64,000 nucleotides of DNA, from contig NZ_JACHNB010000001.1 of NCBI RefSeq assembly GCF_014205225.1, positions 3,515,501 to 3,579,500 on the forward strand, in the 5' to 3' direction. Shown here in pieces: positions 9,485 through 18,293 of this stretch. The notes beneath the pieces are model-generated. The model was not told where the DNA came from. It saw nothing but the letters and a program-made list of their open reading frames with translations, and made no database searches. The stretch comes from Actinoplanes octamycinicus. Its GTDB lineage: Bacteria; Actinomycetota; Actinomycetes; Mycobacteriales; Micromonosporaceae. Numbering within the stretch: the stretch's first letter is position 1; every line of letters starts with the position of its first letter. The translations under genes and the position numbers were made by a program.

Positions 9485-10876
9485 TCAGCTGTGCGCGTGC
9501 AGGGGCTTGCCCGCGAGCGCGAGGAAAGCCTCGCCCAGCGCCTCGTTCTGCGTCGGGTGGGCGTGCACCAGCTGGGCGACCTCCTCCGGGAAGGCCTCCC
9601 AGTTGTAGATCAGCTGCGCCTCACCGACCAGCTCGCCCATCCGGGCGCCGACCATGTGGACGCCGACCACCGGGCCGTCCTCGACCCGGACCAGCTTGAC
9701 GAAGCCGGCCGTCTTGAGGATCTGGCTCTTGCCGTTGCCGCCCAGGTTGTAGTTGTACGACGTGACCTTGTCGGCGCCGTACTTCTCCTTGGCCTTGGCC
9801 TCGGTGAGCCCGACCGACGCGACCTCCGGGTCGGAGTAGGTGACCCGCGGGATGCCGGCCTCGTCGATCACCGCCGGGTTCTTCCCGGCGATCTCCTCGG
9901 CCACGAAGATGCCCTGCTGGAAGCCGCGGTGCGCGAGCTGCAGGCCGGGCACGATGTCGCCGACCGCGTAGATGTTGCCGACGCCGGTGTGCAGGCGCTC
10001 GTTGGTGATCACGAAGCCGCGGTCCAGGGTGATGCCCTGCTCCTCGTAGCCCAGGCCGGCCGTCGACGGGCCGCGGCCGACCGCGACCAGCAGCACCTCG
10101 GCCTCCAGGGTCTCGCCGCCGGCGATGGTCACCTTGACGCCGTCCGCGGTCTTCTCGACCTTCTCGAACGGCTTGCCGACCTTGAAGTTGATCTTCCGCT
10201 TGCGGAACGCGCGCTCGACGGTCTTCGAGATCTCCTCGTCCTCCGCGGCGACCAGCCGGGGGAGGGCCTCGATGATGGTCACGTCGGCGCCGAACGACTT
10301 CCACACGCTGGCGAACTCGACGCCGATCACGCCGCCGCCCAGCACGATCGCCGAGCTCGGCACCCGGTCCAGCTTCAGCGCGTGCTCGCTGGCGATCACC
10401 TTCTGGCCGTCGATGTCCAGGCCGGGCAGGGTGCGCGAGTAGGAACCGGTGGCGAGGATGACGTTCCGCCCGGTGTAGCGCTGCCCGTCGACCTCGACGG
10501 TGTCCTTGCCGACCAGCTTGCCGGCGCCCTGGACCAGGGTGATGTTCTTGTTGTGGCCCAGCAGGCCCTGCAGGCCCTTGTAGAGACGGCCGACGACGCC
10601 GTCCTTGTAAGAGTTCACCCCGGCCATGTCGATCCCGACCAGATCGGCCTTCACGCCGAACTGCTCGCTCTCCCGCGTCTGGTCGGCGATCTCCGCCGCG
10701 TGCAGGAGCGCCTTGGTCGGGATGCAGCCCCGGTGCAGGCAGGTGCCTCCGACCTCGGCCTTGTCGATCAGCGCTACGGAGAGGTTCAGCTCGGCGGCGC
10801 GAAGCGCGGCCGCGTACCCGCCGCTGCCTGCGCCGAGAATGACGATGTCGAAGGTTCCGCCGTTCGGCTGGCTCAC
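9485..10876 (-). CDS. lpdA: Dihydrolipoyl dehydrogenase (E3)
   Basis: FAD- and NAD-dependent E3 that reoxidises dihydrolipoyl groups on E2 and H protein. The 463-aa product has the N-terminal FAD motif GAGSGG (15-20), the redox disulfide Cys46/Cys51 in GGTCLHRGCIPTKAL, a second NAD motif GGGVIGVEFASVW, and the C-terminal His-Glu dyad region HAHPTQNEALGEAF. The GTG at 10874-10876 (VSQPNGG) is preferred over an in-frame upstream start because a GGAG lies 5 nt before it. It is followed by sucB, consistent with an E3-E2 unit. Confidence 0.96.
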   Translation of the reverse strand: MSQPNGGTFDIVILGAGSGGYAAALRAAELNLSVALIDKAEVGGTCLHRGCIPTKALLHAAEIADQTRESEQFGVKADLVGIDMAGVNSYKDGVVGRLYKGLQGLLGHNKNITLVQGAGKLVGKDTVEVDGQRYTGRNVILATGSYSRTLPGLDIDGQKVIASEHALKLDRVPSSAIVLGGGVIGVEFASVWKSFGADVTIIEALPRLVAAEDEEISKTVERAFRKRKINFKVGKPFEKVEKTADGVKVTIAGGETLEAEVLLVAVGRGPSTAGLGYEEQGITLDRGFVITNERLHTGVGNIYAVGDIVPGLQLAHRGFQQGIFVAEEIAGKNPAVIDEAGIPRVTYSDPEVASVGLTEAKAKEKYGADKVTSYNYNLGGNGKSQILKTAGFVKLVRVEDGPVVGVHMVGARMGELVGEAQLIYNWEAFPEEVAQLVHAHPTQNEALGEAFLALAGKPLHAHS

Positions 10877-11042
10877 GTTGACTCCAGTAGTCGAGTCGTC
10901 GCCATGTGGGTCACACAATGGAAACGGTCACAGTCCCGTCTCGGACATCTTGTCACTTCTGGACCCGCTCTATGCGGGCAGGTGCCCCAAGACACGTCGG
11001 CTCGTCGTACCCTTGCGGGACCTGAGACGAGGGGGAGCGGAA

Positions 11043-11363
11043 GTGGCTTGGTTTCGACGGCGCCCGAGATCGGTCGGTGCCGGAGGACGACCGGTTGACC
11101 AGGCCGATCTCGACCACCTTACCCAGTTCGTGCGCAGCCGGACCGGTGTCGAGGCATTCATCGAGCCGCGGACCACGGTGACCGAGACCACGGTGTTGCT
11201 TGTCGCACACGACGGCGAGTGGACCCGGCGGCGGATCGAGTCGCCCGAGGTCGCCCGCCGGTTCGCGCACAAGCTCTCGCTGCCCATCTACGACGTCCGG
11301 CTGCTCGGTTACCCGCAGCGGATGCGCGACTTCAACGAGCGGCGGAAACGCCGCCCGGCCTGA
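11043..11363 (+). CDS. Conserved hypothetical protein, 106 aa
   Basis: A small soluble protein not assigned to a named family. It has a basic N-terminus (VAWFRRRPRS), an acidic helix (QADLDHLTQFVRSRTGVEAFIEP), a beta-strand core (TVTETTVLLVAHDGEWTRR) and a basic C-terminus (MRDFNERRKRRPA). The GTG start follows a strong purine tract, GAGGGGGAGCGGA. The rather ordered amphipathic pattern and ribosome site support a real gene, probably an actinobacteria-specific one. It is divergent from lpdA and convergent with pepA. Confidence 0.75.
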   Translation: MAWFRRRPRSVGAGGRPVDQADLDHLTQFVRSRTGVEAFIEPRTTVTETTVLLVAHDGEWTRRRIESPEVARRFAHKLSLPIYDVRLLGYPQRMRDFNERRKRRPA

Positions 11364-11373
11364 GCCAGGCCGG
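11355..11373. terminator. Short hairpin at convergent gene ends
   Basis: 7-bp inverted repeat CCGGCCT/AGGCCGG overlapping the stop codon of the 106-aa gene, with pepA ending 14 bp further on from the other side. A bidirectional terminator is plausible but the stem is short and lacks a T-tract. Confidence 0.35.
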
Positions 11374-11386
11374 ACGGCGGATCGGC

Positions 11387-12919
11387 TCAGAGCGAGTCGA
11401 CGACCTGCAGCAGGGTGCGGATCGGCACGCCGGTCCCGCCCTTGGTCCAGTAACCGGTGGCCTCCCCGGAGTGGTAGGCCGGGCCGGCCACGTCGATGTG
11501 CGCCCACTCCACGCCCGGCGCCACGAACTCGCGCAGGAACACGCCGCCCTGCAGCATGTGCCCGGCCCGGTCCAGGTTGGCGTTGGTCTGGCAGATGTCG
11601 GCGATCTCCGACTCCATGCCCTTGCGCACGTCGTCCGGCAGCGGCATCGGCCAGGCCGGCTCGCCGACCGTGTCACCGGCCGACTTGACCAGCGCGGTCG
11701 CCTCCTCCGAGCCCATCAGGCCGGAGATCCGCTTGCCCAGCGAGATCACCTGGCCGCCGGTCAGGGTGGACGTCTCGAACAGGTAGTCGGCGCCGTCCGC
11801 GCAGGCCCGGGCCATCGCGTCGCCGAGCACCATGCGGCCCTCGGCGTCGGTGTTGAACACCTCGACCCGCTTGCCGTTGAACATGGTGATCACGTCGCCC
11901 GGCCGGTACGCCGACCCGGACGGCATGTTCTCGGCGATCGCCAGGTACCCGGAGACCGCCACCCCTGGCTTGAGCGCGGCGATCGCCAGCATGGTCGCGC
12001 CGACCGCGGCCGCCCCGGCCATGTCCGACTTCATCTCCCACATGCCGGCCGCCGGCTTGATGCTGACGCCGCCGGTGTCGAAGGTGATGCCCTTGCCGAC
12101 CAGTGCGACCCGCTTCGGCTCGGCCACCCCGTCCGGGGTGTAGCTCAGCTTGACCAGCCGCGGCGGCGCCTCGGACCCCTGCCCGACCGCCACGATGCCG
12201 CCGTACCCCCCGGCCTTGAGCTGCTCGAAGTCGAGCACCTCGACGGCCAGCCCGGCCTGCTCGGCGGCCGCCGCGACCAGGTCGGCGAAGGTCGCCGGGC
12301 GCAGCTCGTTGGGCGGCATGTTGACCCAGTCGCGGGCCTGCCGGACCGCGCGGCCGACCACCTCGGCGCGAGTCACCTCGGACTGCGCGGCCGGGTCGGC
12401 GGCATCCGGCACGTGCACCCGCAGCGCGGTCACCGGCTCCCGGCGGCCCTTCTGCGGCTTGGTCTTGTAGCCGGCGAACCGGTAGCCGCCGAGCAGCGCG
12501 CCCTCCAGCGTGGCGCGCAGCACCGCTGGGGCGTCCGCGTCGTCCGGCACCGGCAGGGCCAGCGCCACGGTGGCGCTGCCGGCCAGCGCGCGGACCGCGG
12601 CGCCGGTGCCCCGGCGCAGCGTCTCCAGGTCGGGCGCGGAGCCGGCCGGCTCGTCACCCAGGCCCACCGCGACCACCAGCGGTGCGGCGACCGTGCCGAG
12701 GGTGGCCAGCTTGGTCACCTCGCCCGGGGCGCCGGTCGCGCCGAGCAGCGCCAGCGTCGAGGTCAGCTTGCCGTCGAACGCGGCGGCGATGCTCTCCGCG
12801 CCGGACGCCGGAAGCAGGGCGCCGTCCTGGTCGGGCTGGCTGTGCAGGCCGATGACGATGGCATCGACCGCCAATTCGGCCGGGTCGGTGTCGACCAGGC
12901 TGAGGGTGGGCTGGGTCAC
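11387..12919 (-). CDS. pepA: Leucyl aminopeptidase (M17)
   Basis: Cytosolic two-metal aminopeptidase that removes N-terminal residues from peptides. The 510-aa length is typical. Metal and catalytic motifs are intact: [16 protein letters not shown] and [10 protein letters not shown] supply Lys and Asp ligands, and the family signature [13 protein letters not shown] supplies Asp/Glu ligands and the catalytic Arg. The variable N-terminal domain covers about residues 1-170. GTG/ATG start reads MTQPTLSLV. Divergent from gcvT, as in mycobacteria. Confidence 0.96.
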   Translation of the reverse strand: MTQPTLSLVDTDPAELAVDAIVIGLHSQPDQDGALLPASGAESIAAAFDGKLTSTLALLGATGAPGEVTKLATLGTVAAPLVVAVGLGDEPAGSAPDLETLRRGTGAAVRALAGSATVALALPVPDDADAPAVLRATLEGALLGGYRFAGYKTKPQKGRREPVTALRVHVPDAADPAAQSEVTRAEVVGRAVRQARDWVNMPPNELRPATFADLVAAAAEQAGLAVEVLDFEQLKAGGYGGIVAVGQGSEAPPRLVKLSYTPDGVAEPKRVALVGKGITFDTGGVSIKPAAGMWEMKSDMAGAAAVGATMLAIAALKPGVAVSGYLAIAENMPSGSAYRPGDVITMFNGKRVEVFNTDAEGRMVLGDAMARACADGADYLFETSTLTGGQVISLGKRISGLMGSEEATALVKSAGDTVGEPAWPMPLPDDVRKGMESEIADICQTNANLDRAGHMLQGGVFLREFVAPGVEWAHIDVAGPAYHSGEATGYWTKGGTGVPIRTLLQVVDSL

Positions 12920-13041
12920 TCGGGCACTCCGCGACGATCGGGGCCGGGATCCGCCGGTGGGCGGTGCTCCCGGCTGGTGGGAAACACTTGGTGTTCCCCG
13001 CGACTCTAACCAGCGCCAAGGTCACCGGTAAGTTGAGTCTC

Positions 13042-14133
13042 ATGTCTGCCGACCACTTGCGCTCTCCGCTGCACGAACGCCACGTCGGGCTGGGCGCCAA
13101 GCTGGCCCCGTTCGGGGGCTGGGAGATGCCGCTGGAGTACGCCGGCGGCGGCGTGCTGAAAGAGCACGCCGCGGTCCGCGAGGCGGCCGGCGTGTTCGAC
13201 GTGTCGCACCTGGGCAAGGCCCGGGTGACCGGCCCCGGCGCGGCCGCCTTCGTCAACTCCTGCCTGACCAACGACCTGGACCGGATCGCGCCCGGCAAGG
13301 CGCAGTACACGCTCTGCTGCGACGAGTCCGGCGGCGTGGTGGACGACCTGATCGCCTACCTCTACGGCCCGGACGACGTCTTCCTGATCCCGAACGCGGC
13401 GAACACCGCCGAGGTGGTCCGCCGCCTCGCCGCCGCCGCGCCGGACGGCGTCACGGTCACCGGCCAGCACCGCGACCACGCGATCCTGGCCGTGCAGGGC
13501 CCGGAGTCGGCCGCCGTCCTGGACCGGCTCGGCCTGCCCACCGGCCACGACTACATGTCGTTCGCCGAGGCCACCCTCGGCGACACCCGGCTGGTCGTCT
13601 GCCGCACCGGCTACACCGGCGAGCACGGTTACGAGCTGGTCATCCCGTGGGAGTCGGCGACCACCGTGTGGGACGCGCTGACCGGCGCCGGGGTCCGCCC
13701 GTGCGGCCTCGGCGCCCGCGACACGCTGCGCACCGAGATGGGCTACCCGCTGCACGGCCAGGAGCTCACCCTGGAGATCAGCCCGGTCCAGGCCCGCTCC
13801 GGCTGGGCGGTCGGCTGGTCCAAGCCGGCCTTCTGGGGCCGCGACGCCCTGCTCGCCGAGAAAGCCGCCGGCCCCCGCCGCCAGCTCCGCGGCCTGGAAC
13901 TGACCGGCCGCGGCATCCCGCGCGGCCACATGACCGTCTTCGCCGGCGACACCCCGATCGGCGAGACCACCAGCGGCACCTTCTCCCCGACGAAGAAGGT
14001 GGGCATCGCCCTGGCCCTGATCGACACCGCCCCGGCCCTCCCGGACGACACCCTCGTCGAGATCGACATCCGCGGCCGCCGCATCGAGGCCCGGCTGGTG
14101 AAGCCCCCGTTCGTGCAGCCGTCGGTCCGCTGA
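13042..14133 (+). CDS. gcvT: Aminomethyltransferase, glycine cleavage T protein
   Basis: Moves the aminomethyl carbon from the lipoylated H protein to tetrahydrofolate and releases ammonia. The product is 363 aa. Conserved segments are [12 protein letters not shown] near the N-terminus, the folate-site [27 protein letters not shown] and a C-terminal GTFSPT...IALALID barrel. The ATG ([14 protein letters not shown]) is chosen because it matches the family's normal N-terminus; a longer in-frame reading to 12964 adds an unlikely leader. No glycine riboswitch was recognised upstream. The partner gcvP/gcvH genes are not in the window. Confidence 0.95.
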   Translation: MSADHLRSPLHERHVGLGAKLAPFGGWEMPLEYAGGGVLKEHAAVREAAGVFDVSHLGKARVTGPGAAAFVNSCLTNDLDRIAPGKAQYTLCCDESGGVVDDLIAYLYGPDDVFLIPNAANTAEVVRRLAAAAPDGVTVTGQHRDHAILAVQGPESAAVLDRLGLPTGHDYMSFAEATLGDTRLVVCRTGYTGEHGYELVIPWESATTVWDALTGAGVRPCGLGARDTLRTEMGYPLHGQELTLEISPVQARSGWAVGWSKPAFWGRDALLAEKAAGPRRQLRGLELTGRGIPRGHMTVFAGDTPIGETTSGTFSPTKKVGIALALIDTAPALPDDTLVEIDIRGRRIEARLVKPPFVQPSVR

Positions 14134-14388
14134 CCCCGGGGGGCCCAGGCCGCTCACTGGGCGCTGGCCCCGCGGCGTCCAGCCCGCTCACTGCCCGCTG
14201 GCCCCGCGGCGTCCAGCCCGCTCACCGCCCGCTGGGCGCCCCTCGGCCGCCGTTGCCCCCGGCCAACCCATTCCCGGTACGTCCGAAGCCCCTGCCCTGA
14301 TCTCCCCCTACGTCATCAGACCCCGCCCACCCAGGGGGCCGACCCATCGATCAGTGTGGCCGAGAGGCCCAAGATCCGGCTGTGGCCC
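14134..14388. repeat. Gene-free stretch with about 34-bp direct repeats
   Basis: The sequence CCCGCTCACTG..CCGCTGGCCCCGCGGCG recurs about 2.5 times between 14150 and 14245 with a spacing near 34 bp. No gene is supported. The remainder to 14388 shows nothing recognisable. Confidence 0.5.
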
Positions 14389-14414
14389 TGTGGACAACTC
14401 GGGAGTGTGGACAA
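14389..14414 (+). promoter_or_regulatory. Pair of DnaA-box-like 9-mers
   Basis: TGTGGACAA occurs at 14389-14397 and 14406-14414, 17 bp apart; its complement TTGTCCACA is the preferred DnaA box of high-GC Actinobacteria. The same arrangement, with the same spacing, is found at 33574-33599. No other copy of the exact 9-mer was seen in the window. Function as DnaA-binding sites is inferred. Confidence 0.5.
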
Positions 14415-14439
14415 CGCCCCGCGCGGTTCCGACGGCCGG

Positions 14440-15165
14440 ACAGTGTGCGTGCCGGTGTGAGCAGGGGACAGACGGCGGGAGTGCCCGTGGTGAGTTGCGG
14501 GCGGGCGTCGTGTGCGCGTGGTGAGCTGCGGACGGTGTGCGTGCCGGTGGTGAGCTGGGGACAGACGGCGGGAGTGCCCGTGGTGAGTTGCGGGCGGGCG
14601 TCGTGTGCGCGTGGTGAGCTGCGGACGGTGTGCGTGCCGGTGGTGAGCTGGGGACAGGCGGCGGGAGTGCCCGTGGTGAGTTGCGGGCGGGCGTCGTGTG
14701 CGCGTGGTGAGCTGCGGACGGTGTGCGTGCCGGTGGTGAGCTGGGGACAGGCGGCGGGAGTGCCCGTGGTGAGTTGCGGGCGGGCGTCGTGTGCGCGTGG
14801 TGAGCTGCGGACGGTGTGCGTGCCGGTGGTGAGCTGGGGACAGGCGGCGGGAGTGCCCGTGGTGAGTTGCGGGCGGGCGTCGTGTGCGCGCGTGGTGAGC
14901 TGCGGGGCGGGCGGCGTGCGTGCCGGTGGAGCTGGGGGAGGGCGGCGTGCGTGCCGGTGGTGAGCTGCGTGGCGGGGGGCGGGAGTGCCCGTGGTGAGCT
15001 CCGGGCGGGCGGCGTGTGCGCGTGGTGTGCTGCAGGCGGCGTCCGTGCCGGTGGTGAGGTGGCGGGCGGCGGGAGTGCCCGTGGTGAGTTGCGGGCAGGC
15101 GGCGTGTGCGCGTGATGAGCTGCGGGCGGCCTGGGTGCCGGTGGTGAGCTGGGGGACGGGCAGAG
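14440..15165. repeat. Higher-order tandem repeat, 93-bp unit
   Basis: The anchor GGGAGTGCCCGTGGTGAG starts at 14477, 14570, 14663, 14756 and 14849, exactly 93 bp apart. Each 93-bp unit contains three diverged sub-units of 31, 29 and 33 bp sharing GTG(C/G)(C/G)(C/G)GTGGTGAG(C/T)TG. Copies are nearly identical through about 14880, then decay into single sub-units up to about 15165. Because 93 is a multiple of three, long frames stay open on both strands, but their Ala/Thr/His/Arg or Val/Ser/Gly periodic products resemble nothing and are not called as genes. Confidence 0.9.
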
Positions 15166-15222
15166 GGCTCACCGCGTACCGGAAAGCCCTGACCGCGATC
15201 CGGACCGCCCACCTCTCGTGGG

Positions 15223-15957
15223 TCAGCGCACCGAGAGCGTGATCAGCGCGATCGTGACGGCGGTCTCGACGCATGCGCCCAGCACGTCGCCGGTGATGCC
15301 GCCGAGGCGGCGGACGCAGTGCCGGAGCAGGATCAGCACCGCGGCGACCGCGACGGCCACCGCGACCGGCCCCTGCCAGGGACGGTCCGGGACGGCCGGG
15401 ATCGCGGCGGCGGCGACGAGCGCGGCGGCGAGCAGGGTGGCCGGGAGCGGGACGGTGCCGGCGACCATCGCCCCGAGGCCGTCCGGGCGGGCCGGGGGGA
15501 CGCCGCGGCGGCACGCCACGGTGATCGCCAGCCGGCCGGTGGTCCAGGCGATCACCAGCGCCCACCAGGTGACCGCGGTGAGTGCGGCCGCCTGGACGAG
15601 TACGGCTGCGGCGAGGGCCACTACGCCGAACGGGCCGATGTCCGGCTTTTTCATGATTTCTAGGGCGGCGGGGCCGGAGCGGTAGGAGCCGAGCGCGTCC
15701 ACCGTGTCGGCGAGCCCGTCCAGGTGCAGGCCGCGGGTCAGCAGCGCGCCCGCGGCCACGGTGACCCCGGCGGCCACCAGAGCGGGCGCGCCGAGCGCCC
15801 GCAGCCCCTCGTGCAGGGCCGCGAGCGCCAGCCCGAGCAGCGCGCCGATCAGCGGCGCGAGACCCATCGCGACGGCCGCGGCAGCCCGGTCCACCCGGCC
15901 ACCACGGACCGGCAACACGGTCAGCGTGGTGACCGCCAGCCGCAGCCCGTCGATCAC
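15223..15957 (-). CDS. cobS: Adenosylcobinamide-GDP ribazoletransferase
   Basis: Integral membrane enzyme joining adenosylcobinamide-GDP and alpha-ribazole(-phosphate) in the last assembly step of cobalamin. The 244-aa product has the family motifs LHLDGLADTVDALGS (about 78-92) and IMKKPDIGPFG, followed by repeated Ala/Leu/Val-rich membrane segments. Its start overlaps the end of the upstream cobU-cobT fusion by 4 bp, so translation is probably coupled. Confidence 0.95.
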   Translation of the reverse strand: MIDGLRLAVTTLTVLPVRGGRVDRAAAAVAMGLAPLIGALLGLALAALHEGLRALGAPALVAAGVTVAAGALLTRGLHLDGLADTVDALGSYRSGPAALEIMKKPDIGPFGVVALAAAVLVQAAALTAVTWWALVIAWTTGRLAITVACRRGVPPARPDGLGAMVAGTVPLPATLLAAALVAAAAIPAVPDRPWQGPVAVAVAVAAVLILLRHCVRRLGGITGDVLGACVETAVTIALITLSVR

Positions 15958-18011
15958 GAGCGCCCGGCCGCGCCGCCCTCGACGCCGGTGGCCGGGTTCC
16001 CGAAGCCGTCACCGGCCGCCGGGCCGTCACCGGCCGCCGGGCCGTCACCGGCCGCCGGGCCGTCACCGGCCGCCGGGCCGTCACCGGCCGCTGGGCCGTC
16101 AGTGCCCACCGGGCCGTCAGCGACCGTGGGGCCCTCAGTGACCGCGGGGCGGTCAGTGCTGTCGCCGGCCGCCGGCCCGTCGGTGATCGTGGTCTCGTCC
16201 CCGGCCTCGTCCGCCTCGGTGAGGTTGGCGTCCGGGTCGTCGAGGCCGGTGTCGTCGTGGCCGGCCAGCATGGCCGGGTGCACCGGCAGGGCCGCGGCCA
16301 GCCCGATCGCCGTGCGCAGCATCGGGAGCACGGCCAGCGCGTTCGCCCCCTCGCCGAGGTCCAGGCCGAGCTCCAGCACCGGGGTCAGGCCGAGCACGTC
16401 GGCGCCCTGCTTGACCAGCGCCAGCGTGCCCGCCTCGGGCAGCAGGCACCAGTGCCGGGTCTGCGCGGCCACGTCCCGGGCGACCAGCCCGGCGGCGATC
16501 CCGAGCGGGCCGTCCAGCAGCACCGGCAGGCGCCGGGCGGCCGCGCCGAGCAGCAGGCCGGTGGCCACCGCCAGGTCCAGCCCGCCCAGCTCGCGGAGGA
16601 TGTCGGTGGCGCCGCGCGGTTCCTGCCGGATCCGGTGCAGGGCGTCCCGGATCGCGGCGCAGCGCACCATCCAGGCGTGGTCGTCGAACCGGCCGCCGGG
16701 CAGCAGCACCCGGGGCAGCGTGGCGGCCGGCTCGGCGCCGGTGGTCGCGGCGAGCACCGCGGTGGCCACCGCCTCCACGCCGACCCCGACCCCGGCCAGC
16801 AGCAGCGCGTCCCGGCCGGCGTCGGCCGCCTCGTCGGCCAGCTGCCAGCCCTGCCGCAGCGCCGCGTCGACCGCGTGGTCGGCGGTCACCGGGCCGTCCT
16901 CCATCGCGCCGGAGGGCTGCACCCGCAGCACCGCGAGGTCCGCGCCGGCCTGGCCGGCCAGCCGGCCGAGCAGGCCGGTGCCGAGCTCGGTCTCGGCGAC
17001 CCGGCGTTCCACGTCGTCCGGGTCGGCGCCGGCCGCGGCCCCGCCGCCGTGCCGGCCGGAGATCACCACGACCCGGACCGAGGACCACGGCTGCGGGCTG
17101 GTGGTGTCCTGGGTGGCGGCGGCGAACTCGATCGCCTCGCCGACCATGCCGAGCCCGGCGCCGGGCAGGTCGATCAGGCCGAGCCGCTCCCGGGCGTCCG
17201 GGCCGGCGTCGCTGCTGGGCAGCGGCAGGTCCATGCCCGGCTCGATCTTGGTGAGGCCGGAGGCGACCAGCGGCAGGCTCATCGTGGCGCCGGCGAACGC
17301 GTCGCTGGCCGCGGGGATCTCCGCGGCGACCACGCTGGCCTCGGTGGGAGCCTCGACGAAGCCGGTAGGCGCCACCATGACCGGCGCCGGCGCCGGGGGC
17401 GGCGGGGGCGGCGCCGGGGTGGCGGTCACCGGCGGCTTGGGTTTCGGCGCCTCGAAGGCCGGGGCGGCTGTCCGCTTCAGCCAGCTCGGCTGCCCGGCGA
17501 CCACCAGCACCACCCCGTCGCACGCCTCGGCGAGCGCCTGGTTGGTGGTGCCCAGCGCGTCCGCGAACGCCCGCCCGACCGGCGTCACCGGCACCAGCGA
17601 GAGCCCGACCTCCGGGCTGACCAGCACCACCCGCGCGGTGCAGTCACGCACCGCGGCGGCCAGCGCGGCCACGTCGGCCTCGTCGTCGTTGGGCTGCCGG
17701 GCCGGGTCGAGCACCGCGGCCACCCAGCCGCCCAGGTCGTCGACGAGCAGCGTGTCGCCGGGTTTCGCCTCGGTCAGCAGCTCGGTGAGCCGGGCCGGGT
17801 CGGCGCCGGTCTCCTCGGTCGACCAGGACTGCGGCCGGCGTCGCTGATGCTCCTCGATCCGGGCCAGCCACTCCGGGTCGTCCTCGCCGCCGACCGCGGT
17901 GGCGACGTAGCGCACCGCCGGCGCGTCGGCCACCAGCGATTCGGCGAACGCGGATTTACCGGAGCGGATACCGCCGAGCACCAGGACCGTGTTCCACCGA
18001 TCTTCGGACAT
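15954..18011 (-). CDS. cobU/cobT: CobU-CobT fusion: adenosylcobinamide kinase/GTP transferase + DMB phosphoribosyltransferase
   Basis: A 685-aa two-enzyme protein of nucleotide-loop assembly. Residues about 1-180 are CobU: P-loop GGIRSGKS (13-20), the His55 guanylylation site in RIEEHQRRRPQSW, and VDDLGGWV. A Pro-rich linker (PAPPPPPPAPAP) leads to the CobT domain at about 255-600, which makes alpha-ribazole phosphate; its catalytic-Glu region reads LGLDLGEGANAL. Residues after about 620 are an acidic/Gly-rich tail with five or so AAGDGP repeats encoded by an 18-bp tandem repeat (about 16005-16095). The start MSEDRWNTVLVLGG is preferred over an in-frame upstream ATG. No cobalamin riboswitch precedes it in the 83-bp gap. 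Confidence 0.92.
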   Translation of the reverse strand: MSEDRWNTVLVLGGIRSGKSAFAESLVADAPAVRYVATAVGGEDDPEWLARIEEHQRRRPQSWSTEETGADPARLTELLTEAKPGDTLLVDDLGGWVAAVLDPARQPNDDEADVAALAAAVRDCTARVVLVSPEVGLSLVPVTPVGRAFADALGTTNQALAEACDGVVLVVAGQPSWLKRTAAPAFEAPKPKPPVTATPAPPPPPPAPAPVMVAPTGFVEAPTEASVVAAEIPAASDAFAGATMSLPLVASGLTKIEPGMDLPLPSSDAGPDARERLGLIDLPGAGLGMVGEAIEFAAATQDTTSPQPWSSVRVVVISGRHGGGAAAGADPDDVERRVAETELGTGLLGRLAGQAGADLAVLRVQPSGAMEDGPVTADHAVDAALRQGWQLADEAADAGRDALLLAGVGVGVEAVATAVLAATTGAEPAATLPRVLLPGGRFDDHAWMVRCAAIRDALHRIRQEPRGATDILRELGGLDLAVATGLLLGAAARRLPVLLDGPLGIAAGLVARDVAAQTRHWCLLPEAGTLALVKQGADVLGLTPVLELGLDLGEGANALAVLPMLRTAIGLAAALPVHPAMLAGHDDTGLDDPDANLTEADEAGDETTITDGPAAGDSTDRPAVTEGPTVADGPVGTDGPAAGDGPAAGDGPAAGDGPAAGDGPAAGDGFGNPATGVEGGAAGRS
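16005..16095. repeat. 18-bp tandem repeat inside the cobU-cobT 3' end
   Basis: CCGTCACCGGCCGCCGGG is repeated about five times almost without change, coding for AAGDGP on the minus strand. It lies in the C-terminal tail outside the enzyme domains, so copy number can change without breaking the frame. Confidence 0.85.
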
Positions 18012-18094
18012 GCCCCGTACCTTAGAGCCGGGTCGCACCCGTGCACGCCGTAGGGTGGAAGGCCACCGACGGTACGACATGAGGGGGCGGCTCA

Positions 18095-18292
18095 ATGCCG
18101 TGGAGTTGGCGGTACGAGGACGTCGACGGCAAGACGGTCGACGGGCCTGCCGAGACGTTCAGCAGCCAGGCCGACGCCGAGTCCTGGATCGGGCAGGAGT
18201 GGCGGGCGCTGCAGTCCGGCGGCGTCAGCACGGTCACGCTGGTCGAGGACGACCGGGTCGACTATCAGATGAGCCTGCAACCGGCGGAGTGA
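18095..18292 (+). CDS. Conserved small hypothetical protein, 65 aa
   Basis: Acidic soluble protein: MPWSWRYEDVDGKTV, a helix-forming FSSQADAESWIGQEW, and VSTVTLVEDDRVDYQM. It has no named family that I recognise, but its ordered Trp/acidic pattern looks like a small actinobacterial family. A GAGGGGG ribosome site precedes the ATG. The next gene begins 1 bp after its stop, suggesting an operon with the membrane protease. Confidence 0.75.
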   Translation: MPWSWRYEDVDGKTVDGPAETFSSQADAESWIGQEWRALQSGGVSTVTLVEDDRVDYQMSLQPAE

Positions 18293-18293
18293 C

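Noticed and set aside
12920..13041. Glycine riboswitch before gcvT
   Set aside because: No tandem aptamer landmarks; only a short GGGAAACAC/GTGTTCCCC near-palindrome is present.
14389..14414. Chromosomal origin of replication
   Set aside because: Only two DnaA-like boxes, no dnaA/dnaN neighbours and no AT-rich unwinding region.
14440..15165. Repeats resembling a CRISPR array
   Set aside because: The whole 93-bp unit is repeated; there are no unique spacers between conserved repeats and no cas genes.
14316..16084. Long His/Thr/Arg-rich frames across the repeat block on the minus strand
   Set aside because: They exist because the 93-bp period is a multiple of three and GC is high; composition is periodic, no ribosome site, and one runs antiphase through cobS.
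18012..18094. Cobalamin riboswitch before cobU-cobT
   Set aside because: The gap is only 83 bp and contains no B12-box-like sequence; the opposite gene begins at its far end.
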